From NCBI RefSeq assembly GCF_003432075.1, contig NZ_QWBU01000016.1, forward strand, positions 1 through 64,000: DNA of 64,000 nucleotides, read 5' to 3'. Source of the DNA: Shinella sp. WSJ-2 (GTDB lineage: Bacteria > Pseudomonadota > Alphaproteobacteria > Rhizobiales > Rhizobiaceae). Made by a program: the position numbers and the translations under genes. The notes below the pieces were generated by a model. The model was not told the DNA's origin. It saw only the letters and a program-made list of their open reading frames with translations, and did not search any database. Below, piece by piece: positions 26,935-35,586 of the stretch (the first letter of the stretch is position 1; the number at the start of each line of letters is the position of its first letter).

Positions 26935-28437
26935 TTATTCTGCTTTGGTGATACCGTAGGCGAAGAACTGCGAATTGAGACCGTTCACCGGGTAGCCGCT
27001 GACCGTTGCCTTCGACACGACGATCTGCGGATAGAGATAGAACCAGTTGCTGGCCGCATCTTCCGCGATGAGCGTGTTGGCTTCCTTGAGCTTCTCGGTC
27101 TGCTCGGCCTCGGTGGCGCTCGCTTCGGCTTCTTTGATCAGGTCAACGACCTTGGGATTGTTGTAACCCCAGTAGAAGTCCGGATTGCCGTAGAAGACGA
27201 TGTCGCGGTGGTTGACGTGTTCCTGTAGCGTCGCCTGGAAATCGTGCGCCTTGTAGATCTTCGTGTACCACTCGTTGGCGGTGATGACGTTGATCTCGAC
27301 CTTGACGCCGATCTTGGCCAGTTCGCTCTGGATGAACTGCGCGGCGATCGGGTGCGGATCGTAGTTCGGCGTATCGATGGTGAAGGTGAAACCATCGGGA
27401 TAACCGGCTTCCTTCAGCAGGGCCTTGGCGCTTTCCGGGTCATAGGCGTCGGTCTTGGTAAGATCGGCATACCAGGCATCCGTCGGAGGCACGAAGGAGC
27501 CGATCAGCGTGCCGTAATCGCCCCAGACGGCCTTCAGCAGCTTCTCGTCGTCGATGGCGCGGGTGAGCGCCTTGCGGACCTTCACATTGTCGAAGGGCGC
27601 GACGCGGTCGTTATAGGCGAGCAGCAGCTTCGTCGTCGACTTGCCTTCGCTGACGGTGAATTCCGGGTTGTCCTTGAACTGCGCCAGCGAATCCGGGCTC
27701 TGCACGGAGGTGATGATATCGACCGAGCCGGTAAGCAGCGCGTTGTTCAGCGCCGTCGCCTCGGTGAAACACTGGAAGACGACCTCGCCGTTTTTCGGCT
27801 TCGCGCCCCAGTATTTGTCGAAGCGGGCAAGCGCCAGCGACGAGCCGCGGCGCCATTCCTGCAACGCATAGGGACCGGTGCCGTCTTCCTTCGCCTGGAA
27901 ATCCGTCGCCTCGTCATTGGCGATCCAGACATAGCTGAGGTTATAGGGCAGCGAGATCGAGCGGGACGCGAGCTTCACCACGACCGTCGCGTCGTCAGGC
28001 GTTTCGATGCCGGCGATGGACTTCAGGCTGTTCTTGCGCGAACTCTTGGAGGCCTCGGCCGTCACGCGTTCGATGGAGAATTTCACGTCCTTCGCTGTGA
28101 GCGGCGCGCCGGAATGGAAGGTGACGCCCGGCTGCAGCGTGAACGTATAGGTCAGGCCGTCCTCGCTGACCTTGGTGTCCTTGGCAAGAACCGGCTCGAC
28201 CGCGCCCGCATCCGTCAGGCGGAACAGCGCTTCATAGACATTGCCGTTGAAGGCTTCGTTGATGCCCTGGCCCGCACCCGCCGTGTTGTCGAGGTTCTGC
28301 GGCTCGTAGAGCGAACCGATATTGATCGTGGCGTCCGGATTGGCCTCCTGGGCCAGCGCGGGGCTAAGGACCCCGGCGGCAAGGACGGCCACAAGCGCCG
28401 TCGTCAGTGCCCGGTTGCGGATTTTGGAACCGCTCAT
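26935..28437 (-). CDS. Dpp/Nik-type ABC transporter substrate-binding protein
   Basis: This 500-residue SBP_bac_5 protein starts MSGSKIRNRALTTALVAVLA, with AGGAG 6 bases before the ATG, and has a Sec signal peptide ending near SPALAQEA. Typical segments are YEALFRLTDAGAVEPVLAKD and GTGPYALQEWRRG. It is first in the operon, before the two permeases and two ATPases, and divergent from the M24 peptidase gene. A peptide or peptide-like ligand is plausible but not proven. Confidence 0.86.
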   Translation of the reverse strand: MSGSKIRNRALTTALVAVLAAGVLSPALAQEANPDATINIGSLYEPQNLDNTAGAGQGINEAFNGNVYEALFRLTDAGAVEPVLAKDTKVSEDGLTYTFTLQPGVTFHSGAPLTAKDVKFSIERVTAEASKSSRKNSLKSIAGIETPDDATVVVKLASRSISLPYNLSYVWIANDEATDFQAKEDGTGPYALQEWRRGSSLALARFDKYWGAKPKNGEVVFQCFTEATALNNALLTGSVDIITSVQSPDSLAQFKDNPEFTVSEGKSTTKLLLAYNDRVAPFDNVKVRKALTRAIDDEKLLKAVWGDYGTLIGSFVPPTDAWYADLTKTDAYDPESAKALLKEAGYPDGFTFTIDTPNYDPHPIAAQFIQSELAKIGVKVEINVITANEWYTKIYKAHDFQATLQEHVNHRDIVFYGNPDFYWGYNNPKVVDLIKEAEASATEAEQTEKLKEANTLIAEDAASNWFYLYPQIVVSKATVSGYPVNGLNSQFFAYGITKAE

Positions 28438-28628
28438 GTCATTCTCCTGTTTGGCGATCGCCGTCTGCCGGCGTTCTGGTGGCGATTGTATTTGCCCTTG
28501 CGGGAGCATGACATCCTCGCCCACTCCAATTTGCGGAAATTAAAGGGAATTGTCTTTCAACGAAGGCTAAATCCATGGATAGTTTTCGCGCCCGCGATGC
28601 GGCCATTACATAAGAGCATGAGGACGAC

Positions 28629-29843
28629 ATGAGCGACATCGATCGCGCAAGAGCGGAAAAGCTGCTGGCAGCGGAAGGGCTGGAGGGCATGGTCCTCTTT
28701 CGGCCGGAGGCGTTTCGCTATGCGACCGGCCTTGCCGCCGGGGTCGCGACGATGTGGGGCCGTGCCGGCTCGGCCATCGCGCTGGTTCCGGCCGATGCGG
28801 ACGCGCCGCTCGCCGCCGTCATGAGCGACCATGCCGCCGGCAACGCCCGGCCCATCGATATCCGCACGCACCGCATCTGGATCGACGGCGTCACCGTCGC
28901 GAACGCCACGTCCATCGATCAGGTCGATGCCGCCTACCGCGCCGGCGGCAACACCGGACCCCGGCCGGAGACGTTCGACCAGGATGCCTGTTTCCGCCTG
29001 CTCGCCGATCTGCTTGCCGAACGCGGCCTCTCCCGTGCGACTCTCGGCGTCGATCTCGATTTCATGCCGGCCGCCGATTTCGCGCGATTGAAGAGCCTGT
29101 TGCCCGATATAGACTGGCGGGATGCTTCCGACGTGCTGCGGCGGCTGCGCCTCATCAAGAACCCGCGCGAGATCGAACGGCTGCGCCGGGCGGCCGCCTG
29201 CGCCGAGGCCGGGCTGGAAAACCTCGCCCAAGCTGCCCACCCCGGCCTGCGCGCCGCCGATCTTTCGGCCGCCTGGCTTTCCGGCGCACGGAACGAAGCG
29301 GCGCGCAACGGACACGCGCTCTCAGGCCACTGGGATTACATCTCTGTAGGTGCCGACCTGCAAGATGCTGGCGCAGCACTCGGCGACGGGGATCTCATCA
29401 AGGCCGATGTCGGCACGCTGGTCGATGGCTATTCCTCCGACGGTGCCCGCACCTTCGTCTGGGGCAAGCCCTCGCCGCTTGCCGCGGATATCTACAAGGC
29501 GCTGCTGGAAACCTTCCTGGTCGGTGTCGAGGCTTTGCGGCCCGGCCTGCGTTTTGGCGAGGTTCACGAAACGATGCTCGCCGCCATGCGCCGGCGCGGC
29601 TTCAACGAGTACTATCGCGGCCATTTCGGCCATTCCGTGGGGGCCGCCGCCGGAATCGAGGAATGGCCGTTCCTCTCGCATGACAATGCCATCGTTATCG
29701 AACCCGACATGGTGCTGGCACTGGAGGCGCCCTTCTATGCCAATGGCATCGGCGCGCTGATGATCGAGGAACAGTTCGTTATCACCAGGGATGGCGCGCA
29801 GACGATGAACCGGCTGCCCCGTGAACTCATCTCGCTCGGCTAG
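28629..29843 (+). CDS. M24-family metallopeptidase (Xaa-Pro peptidase type)
   Basis: This 404-residue protein has a creatinase-like N-terminal domain and a pita-bread peptidase domain. The five metal ligands are visible in order: Asp in IKADVGTL, Asp in YSSDGARTF, His in GHFGHSVGAA, Glu in LALEAPFY and Glu in MIEEQFVI. A GAGGA ribosome site precedes the ATG. It is divergent from the Dpp-type operon, so it may cleave the imported peptide, commonly at Xaa-Pro bonds. Creatinase-like or other C-N hydrolase activities share the fold and cannot be excluded. Confidence 0.85.
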   Translation: MSDIDRARAEKLLAAEGLEGMVLFRPEAFRYATGLAAGVATMWGRAGSAIALVPADADAPLAAVMSDHAAGNARPIDIRTHRIWIDGVTVANATSIDQVDAAYRAGGNTGPRPETFDQDACFRLLADLLAERGLSRATLGVDLDFMPAADFARLKSLLPDIDWRDASDVLRRLRLIKNPREIERLRRAAACAEAGLENLAQAAHPGLRAADLSAAWLSGARNEAARNGHALSGHWDYISVGADLQDAGAALGDGDLIKADVGTLVDGYSSDGARTFVWGKPSPLAADIYKALLETFLVGVEALRPGLRFGEVHETMLAAMRRRGFNEYYRGHFGHSVGAAAGIEEWPFLSHDNAIVIEPDMVLALEAPFYANGIGALMIEEQFVITRDGAQTMNRLPRELISLG

Positions 29844-29928
29844 GACCGCTCCCATCCGACAGGTAGGACACTAACTAAAATCTCCTAATACGCCAATTGA
29901 TGAGCCGCCTAGAACATCTGGCAAATCC

Positions 29929-30732
29929 TCATGTGAAGTTTGGGAAACGATCGCTGTCAGGCGCATTTGCCCAGCTTTGCAGCGTTTGGCCGCCGTCGAT
30001 CAGCCAGTCGACACCCGTCACATGTTTGGCATCGTCGGACGCAAGAAAGGCGACAGCAGCGGCAACATCCTCGGGCTGGCCGATGCGGCGCAAGGGAATG
30101 CGGTGGGCAAAGCGCTCGATGCCCGCGGAGTAGGCCGCTTCGTCCTCTGCCGGAACACCCAGACGAGTTTCGATGACGCCGGGGCAGATGGCATTGACGC
30201 GGATACCGTAAGGCGCCGCATCAAGCGCTGCGATACGCGTGATGCCGACGACACCGTGTTTGGTTGCGGCGTAGCCGACCCCACCGGACAGAACGTCCCA
30301 GCCCGCCATCGACGACCCCATATTGACGATGGCACCCTGTCTTTTGCCGGCAATCATGGCGGCGAGGGTCGCGCGGAGAACATAGAAGATACCGTTGAGA
30401 TTGATGCCAACAATCTTCTGCCAGTCTTCAATCGACAGCTCGTGCACGGGCGCGACCGTGCCGGAGATGCCGGCATTGTTGAACAGGACATCGATGCCGC
30501 CGAAATGAGCGGTGACGGCGCCGACCATGGCTTCGACCGCAGCCGGATCGGCCACATCGACAGCGAACGCCTTGGCACGATCGCCGAATTCAGCCGCAAC
30601 CTCCTCCGCCTTGGCACCGTTGAGATCGGCTATGGCGACGCGGGCACCTTCCGAAAGAAAACGACGCACCGCGGCAGAGCCGATAACGCCGGCAGCACCG
30701 GTCACGAGCACGGTCTTGTTTTCAAAACGCAT
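29929..30732 (-). CDS. SDR-family NAD(P)-dependent oxidoreductase
   Basis: This 267-residue classical short-chain dehydrogenase has TGAAGVIGSAAVRRFL (cofactor), NNAGISG, the catalytic Ser in NMGSSMAG and YAATK. The start at 30732 has AAGGA 6 bases upstream. The ATG two codons earlier is too close to it. It is the last gene of the sugar operon and its start lies inside the end of the epimerase gene. It probably oxidises a sugar or sugar acid. Confidence 0.86.
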   Translation of the reverse strand: MRFENKTVLVTGAAGVIGSAAVRRFLSEGARVAIADLNGAKAEEVAAEFGDRAKAFAVDVADPAAVEAMVGAVTAHFGGIDVLFNNAGISGTVAPVHELSIEDWQKIVGINLNGIFYVLRATLAAMIAGKRQGAIVNMGSSMAGWDVLSGGVGYAATKHGVVGITRIAALDAAPYGIRVNAICPGVIETRLGVPAEDEAAYSAGIERFAHRIPLRRIGQPEDVAAAVAFLASDDAKHVTGVDWLIDGGQTLQSWANAPDSDRFPNFT

Positions 30733-31606
30733 CGTCATTCCTTCTCAAATCGTGGCCGGGCGCCGGCGGGTAGTCGCGCCAGGAACATCGTGGAACAAAT
30801 CCGAGAGCATCGCGCGCGACGCCGGTATCGATGAGCGACGCAAACCCGACAAGAGGCTGGCGATGGGCGACGCCCGGATAGGCCGCCTCGGCTAGCCCGG
30901 CCGATGGCTGGTCCATATAACTGTCCGCAGCGCTCAGGAACGCGCGAAGATGTCCCTCCACCGGCCGCTCAACGGCGGACAGGAAAGCAGAAGCGGCATC
31001 GCGCGCATCGAGATACGCCCAGAGATCACGGGCGGCTTCAGCCTGCGCGCGCCGCGGGCCGATCTGGGCGTGAAAGCTCTCCGGTGTCTGGATCCAGGGC
31101 ATGCGCAGACTGACAGCCGAGAATACCCCGCGCCGGACCGAGGCATCGACCATTTCTTCACCGAGCCATTTCGTAATGGCGTAAATATCCTGCGCTCCCA
31201 CGGGATGCCCCTCGTCGATCGGCAGGTAAGGCGGCACGACAGGCTTTTCAAAAAAGGGATAACCAAGCACGCTGAAGGACGAGGCATAGACAAACCGCCG
31301 TATACCAGCGATACGCGCAGCCTCGGTCGCCGCGTACATGGCCCCCATATTGACCCGAAACACGTCGGCAGCAGCACGCCCCGTGGGTCTCGGGATCGCG
31401 GCGATGTGCACCAGCACATCCTTGTCGGCCGCCAGTTCGGCAAGCACGCCGAGATCGCCAGCGTCCGCCGTGATATGCGCCCAGCCGCAGTCCGGCGGCG
31501 GGGCCATCATATCGAGACCGGTTACGACGTGTCCCGCATCCCGCAATGCCGTAGCGACGTGCCGGCCCAGGAGGCCGCTCGATCCGGTGACGAGGATGCG
31601 GCTCAT
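30722..31606 (-). CDS. NAD-dependent epimerase/dehydratase family protein
   Basis: This 294-residue extended SDR protein has ILVTGSSGLLGRHVATAL at the N-terminus, FVYASSFSVLG (catalytic Ser region) and YAITK (Tyr-Lys). Relatives include uronate dehydrogenases and sugar epimerases that act on free sugars or nucleotide sugars. It overlaps both neighbours: 4 bases with the Gfo/Idh gene and about 11 with the SDR gene. In this operon I favour sugar or sugar-acid oxidation over nucleotide-sugar synthesis. Confidence 0.83.
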   Translation of the reverse strand: MSRILVTGSSGLLGRHVATALRDAGHVVTGLDMMAPPPDCGWAHITADAGDLGVLAELAADKDVLVHIAAIPRPTGRAAADVFRVNMGAMYAATEAARIAGIRRFVYASSFSVLGYPFFEKPVVPPYLPIDEGHPVGAQDIYAITKWLGEEMVDASVRRGVFSAVSLRMPWIQTPESFHAQIGPRRAQAEAARDLWAYLDARDAASAFLSAVERPVEGHLRAFLSAADSYMDQPSAGLAEAAYPGVAHRQPLVGFASLIDTGVARDALGFVPRCSWRDYPPAPGHDLRRNDDAF

Positions 31607-32703
31607 GCCTGCCCTCCCTTCGGCCTTACGGGCAGTGCCCTGATGATGCGCTCGGCCAACTCGAGATCATCGAGCCCCCCCTGAAGCGGTGTGATAGGTG
31701 CGGCCTTTCCTTTAACGCAGGCGATGAAATGCCGCCATTGCCGGCGGAACGCGGTTTCCGGCGTGCCGGGCAGAATGCGCTCGCTCGGCCCCTCGCCGGC
31801 AGCCTCGCGCAGACGCACCGTCGCCGCGGCATTCCGCACATAAGGGTTCTGGAAATCGATGCGCACTTCGTCCTTCTCGCCGTGAACGGTCATCCATTCG
31901 TCCCACCATTCATACTGCGCGCCGAACGCCACTTCCAGCAGCGCCGGAACACCATCGGGGAAACCGAGCACGGCCATGATATGTGTCGGTCCCACCGCCT
32001 GCGCATAATCGACGCGCTCCGCGACGCCGAAAGCACCGCGCAGAACCGCAAGATCATGACTGCCGAGCATCAGAAGCGTCATGTAGAGGTCAGCGTAACC
32101 GGCATGGTCCTGTCCGAGTCCGGCTGCGACGCGCGCAGCCACATCCGCCTGGGTCGCCTTGATAAGCTCGATATCGCCGTCCTTGCCGCGCACCTGCGTA
32201 TAAAGCTGCTGATAGCGATCGAAACGGCCCGCGAAATCATGCACCTGGATCATTTTCGGCCGGCCGATCTGGCCGATCTTTTCGAGGCCGAGCCGATAGC
32301 CGGGATCATAAAGCTTCATGTAGCCGACAAGACCGACCAGCCCGCTTTCATTCGCCGCCTTCACAAGCGGACGCGCCTCCTCGGCTGTGAAGGCCAGCGG
32401 CTTTTCGACGATGAAATGTTTGCCGGCCTTGATGGCGGCCTCGACAACCGGGCCATGATCGAAGGTGCAGATGACCACAGCATCGACGGCCGGGTCGTCA
32501 AGCAGCGCCTGGTATTCCCGGTAGCAGGCGGCGACGCCATATTGCGCGCTCAGCGTCTCGAGAACCGTCCGGGAAAGATCGCAAAGCGCTGCCAGACGCA
32601 GCTCCGGAAGTTCGTGAATAACAGGAAGGTGCATCAGCTGCGCGATTTCGCCGCAACCGATCACGCCGACGCCGATCGGCGTTATGGGGTTGGAAGCCGT
32701 CAT
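31603..32703 (-). CDS. Gfo/Idh/MocA-family oxidoreductase
   Basis: This 366-residue protein has the N-terminal Rossmann motif GVGVIGCGEIAQLMHLPVI and the family EKPLAFT motif with catalytic Lys (about residues 100-106), followed by the C-terminal alpha/beta domain. Members oxidise inositols, sugars or glycosides with NAD(P). AAGGAG precedes the ATG. It follows the sugar permeases in the operon, next to the sugar isomerase-type, epimerase and SDR genes. Confidence 0.87.
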   Translation of the reverse strand: MTASNPITPIGVGVIGCGEIAQLMHLPVIHELPELRLAALCDLSRTVLETLSAQYGVAACYREYQALLDDPAVDAVVICTFDHGPVVEAAIKAGKHFIVEKPLAFTAEEARPLVKAANESGLVGLVGYMKLYDPGYRLGLEKIGQIGRPKMIQVHDFAGRFDRYQQLYTQVRGKDGDIELIKATQADVAARVAAGLGQDHAGYADLYMTLLMLGSHDLAVLRGAFGVAERVDYAQAVGPTHIMAVLGFPDGVPALLEVAFGAQYEWWDEWMTVHGEKDEVRIDFQNPYVRNAAATVRLREAAGEGPSERILPGTPETAFRRQWRHFIACVKGKAAPITPLQGGLDDLELAERIIRALPVRPKGGQA

Positions 32704-32724
32704 TGTGAACTCCTTATATTCCGG

Positions 32725-33630
32725 TCACGACTTGACCGCGCCGGCGGTCAATCCGGCGATGAATTGTTTCTGCATGAGCACGAAGACGATGATGACCGGC
32801 AGCGTCGTCATCGCCAGTGCCGCGAAATAGAGGTTCCACATCGATCCATACTGCTGGAAGAACGCGACGAGGCCGAGCGGTATCGTTTGCAGGGCAGGAT
32901 CGCGCAGCAGGAGGAAGGCGAGGAAGAAATCGTTCCAGATTTCGATGAAGCCGAAGATCGTCACCAAAGCGAGGCCGGGCCGGATCAGTGGCAGCATGAC
33001 CTTGCCGAGAATCTGGAGCCGACTGGCGCCGTCGATCCGCGCGGCATCCTCCAGCTCTGCGGGCAAGGACAGAAAGAAACTGCGCAGAATGAAAATGGAG
33101 AGCGGCAGGTTGGAAGCCGCGTGGATGATGGCAATGCCGATCCGGCTGTTGACCAAACCGAGATCACGCGCCGTCATGAAGAGCGGGATCGCCATGACCT
33201 GCGGCGGTATCAGCATCGCCGCTACGACCAGCGCGAGGATGACGTTGCGGCCACGAAACCTGAGGCGAGACAAGGCATAGGCGGCCGGGGTCGCAACCAG
33301 CAGCAGAAGCGCAAGTGCCGTTGCCGTCACGACGACGCTGTTGAGGATGCGCGCACCGATGCCCGCAACCCGCCACGCCTCGGTATAATTTTGCCAGGCA
33401 AAGCCTGACGGCAATCCCCACACATTGGCGATGACCTCTTCTTTCGTCTTCAAGGAGCCGGAAAGCACCCAGAGGAGCGGATAGAGTGTTTCGACAAGCA
33501 CGATTGCCAACAGGCCGTAAACGAGAACCAGCTCACTAACGGTACGGCCGGCGAGCAAGCCCTTCCAGAATAGGTGGCTAGAGAATGGCGGCTGGGCACG
33601 GGCGGGGCGAATAGAGCTGTGGTGTTCCAT
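32725..33630 (-). CDS. Carbohydrate ABC transporter permease (MalG type)
   Basis: This 301-residue membrane protein starts MEHHSSIRPARAQPPFSS, 2 bases after the end of the first permease gene. It has six hydrophobic segments and the EAA loop AELEDAARIDGASRLQILGK. The longer upstream reading frame overlaps the previous gene and is rejected. Its partner is the 33633-34538 product. The operon has no ATPase gene, so it must borrow one. Confidence 0.87.
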   Translation of the reverse strand: MEHHSSIRPARAQPPFSSHLFWKGLLAGRTVSELVLVYGLLAIVLVETLYPLLWVLSGSLKTKEEVIANVWGLPSGFAWQNYTEAWRVAGIGARILNSVVVTATALALLLLVATPAAYALSRLRFRGRNVILALVVAAMLIPPQVMAIPLFMTARDLGLVNSRIGIAIIHAASNLPLSIFILRSFFLSLPAELEDAARIDGASRLQILGKVMLPLIRPGLALVTIFGFIEIWNDFFLAFLLLRDPALQTIPLGLVAFFQQYGSMWNLYFAALAMTTLPVIIVFVLMQKQFIAGLTAGAVKS

Positions 33631-33632
33631 GA

Positions 33633-34538
33633 CTACATCTCCACCTTGCTGCGCCGCATGAGGCCCAAAAGCAGGACGCAGGACAGTGCGACAATGAGGA
33701 ACAGCGCGTATCCCATGGCGCTGGCATAACCCATATTGCCGTCCTGGAAGGCAGTCTTGACCATATAGGTCATCACCACTTCGGTGGCGTGGTTCGGCCC
33801 GCCCTGCGTCAGCACCTGTACGATATCGAAGTTGCGGACAAAGGCACCGGACAGGCCCAGAATGATGTTGATCAGCACGACCGGCATCATGAGTGGGAGG
33901 GTGATATGCCTGAAACGCTTCACCGCGCCGGCACCATCGATACGGGCGGCCTCGTAAAGCTCGTCCGGTATGGTCTGCAGGCCGGCGAGATAGATGACGG
34001 CGTGAAACCCCAGCCATTTCCAGACATCGACCACGATAATCGAATAGAGCGCGATATCGGCATCCCCCAGCCATGACAACTTCAGTGCTGAAAGGCCGAG
34101 CCCGTCTAGTGCCGCGTTGAGGAGGCCGAACACCGGATTGTAAATCCATGACCACAGAAGGCCGGTGGCCGCGAAGGAAAGCGTGACCGGAATGAAAACT
34201 GCGGCCCGGATCGGCCCACGCAGGAAAATTGCCCGGTCCAGCAGGATGGCCAGACCAAGGCCCAGCACGTTCTTTAGAAGCAGGATGAGGACAACGAAAA
34301 TCAGATTGTTCTCGAGCGCACCGAGAAACAGCCTATCACCCAAAAGCTTAGCGTAGTTGGCGACGCCGATGAAAACCGGCGCCGAAAACCCGTCCCACCG
34401 CGTCAGGCTGATCCAGAGCCCGCGCAGGAACGGCCACAGAAAGAACAGCGAAAACAGGACGGCGGCAGGCGCGAGCATGAAAGCCGCGACCGTCGCGTCG
34501 TCATCCCGCCGGATGATCCTCGTTATACGCGTGAGCAT
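33633..34538 (-). CDS. Carbohydrate ABC transporter permease (MalF type)
   Basis: This 301-residue membrane protein has six segments and the EAA loop ELYEAARIDGAGAVKRFRHI. It lies 11 bases after the sugar-isomerase-type gene and directly before the MalG-type permease. It forms a heterodimeric channel for the sugar bound by the 35587-36951 product. Confidence 0.88.
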   Translation of the reverse strand: MLTRITRIIRRDDDATVAAFMLAPAAVLFSLFFLWPFLRGLWISLTRWDGFSAPVFIGVANYAKLLGDRLFLGALENNLIFVVLILLLKNVLGLGLAILLDRAIFLRGPIRAAVFIPVTLSFAATGLLWSWIYNPVFGLLNAALDGLGLSALKLSWLGDADIALYSIIVVDVWKWLGFHAVIYLAGLQTIPDELYEAARIDGAGAVKRFRHITLPLMMPVVLINIILGLSGAFVRNFDIVQVLTQGGPNHATEVVMTYMVKTAFQDGNMGYASAMGYALFLIVALSCVLLLGLMRRSKVEM

Positions 34539-34549
34539 CCCAAACCCCT

Positions 34550-35473
34550 TCAGCGCTTGCTAGGGTTCAGCACAAGTCCAAGCGTTTCAGTGAGATAAGC
34601 AACACTTTCTCTTGCGCTCTGCTCTGCGGTCTTCTGCGAGGCATCGAGCTCCACGATCGCAAGACCGTCATACTCGGCGTCCAGGAGAACGTCGACAAGC
34701 CCGGGCATATCGACCACGCCTGCACCGAGTTCGCTGAACGCAGCATAGCGCTCAGGGCCGACGAGGCTGTCGTCCACCCGCGTATCCTTGAGGTGGATGT
34801 ATCGCACGGCGGACATGTAGGTGCGGAGCGCGTCCACCGGATCCGAATGGGTCTGCGCCAGATGGGCGGGATCGATGCAGAGCCCCGCATGCCGCGTATC
34901 CAGCTCATCCATCATCCGGTCGAGCTGTTCGCGCCGCTCGATGAAGGTGTCGAGATGCGGGTGGTATACTGTGGCAATGCCAAGATCGGCCGTACGCCGG
35001 CCGATATCCTCAAGCGCACGGCAGAAGGCCTTGTAGTCTTCCGGGAGATGTTTGTTGCCCGACGCTTCCGACGGCCCCCCGCCGAGCACCAGAACCGGAG
35101 CATCGAAACCCTTCAGGATGCGCGCAAGAGAAATAAGGCAGGCACGCTCCTGCTCCCACAGCACGGGATTGACGAAGGTCGCGTTCACATAGAGCGAGGA
35201 CAGGCGGATACCCAGATCGCTCTGTGCTTCGGAAAGTAGCGCGTAGCGCCGCAGGATGTCGGTATCCGTCGTTACGCCCGGAGGCGGCAGATCGCCAAGC
35301 TGCATGTATTTGCGGGCAAACTGGTCGGAGAGGCTGGTGAAGGCGAGAATTTCAAACCAGCCAAAACCTTCCTGTGCAAGAAAATCGAGCGCCGGGCGCA
35401 AGGGCTGTCCGGTCAGGTCCCAGCTGTTTAGATGATAGCCGATGGAAAAACGTTGGCGTGCAGAACGGGTCAT
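34550..35473 (-). CDS. Sugar phosphate isomerase/epimerase-family TIM barrel protein
   Basis: This 307-residue protein of the xylose-isomerase-like TIM-barrel family shows putative metal ligands in ATVYHPHLDTF, LCIDPAHLAQT, RYIHLKD and LAIVELD. Relatives include IolE, IolI and sugar epimerases. It is the second gene of the operon, after the binding-protein gene and its hairpin. Together with the Gfo/Idh oxidoreductase it resembles inositol or 3-keto-sugar pathways, but the substrate is not determined. Confidence 0.83.
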   Translation of the reverse strand: MTRSARQRFSIGYHLNSWDLTGQPLRPALDFLAQEGFGWFEILAFTSLSDQFARKYMQLGDLPPPGVTTDTDILRRYALLSEAQSDLGIRLSSLYVNATFVNPVLWEQERACLISLARILKGFDAPVLVLGGGPSEASGNKHLPEDYKAFCRALEDIGRRTADLGIATVYHPHLDTFIERREQLDRMMDELDTRHAGLCIDPAHLAQTHSDPVDALRTYMSAVRYIHLKDTRVDDSLVGPERYAAFSELGAGVVDMPGLVDVLLDAEYDGLAIVELDASQKTAEQSARESVAYLTETLGLVLNPSKR

Positions 35474-35543
35474 GGCTTTCTCTTTCGAACGGACGGATGA
35501 TCAGGCGCTCTGCAGAGCGCACGGCAATGTCGGGGGGAAATTT

Positions 35544-35574
35544 CGGCGGCGCGCTGGAGAAGGGCGCGCCGCCG
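35544..35574 (-). terminator. Intercistronic hairpin after the sugar binding-protein gene
   Basis: CGGCGGCGCGC pairs perfectly with GCGCGCCGCCG (11 bases, 9-base loop). It starts 12 bases after the binding-protein stop. No T run. Confidence 0.62.
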
Positions 35575-35586
35575 TGCGGCGCCGGC

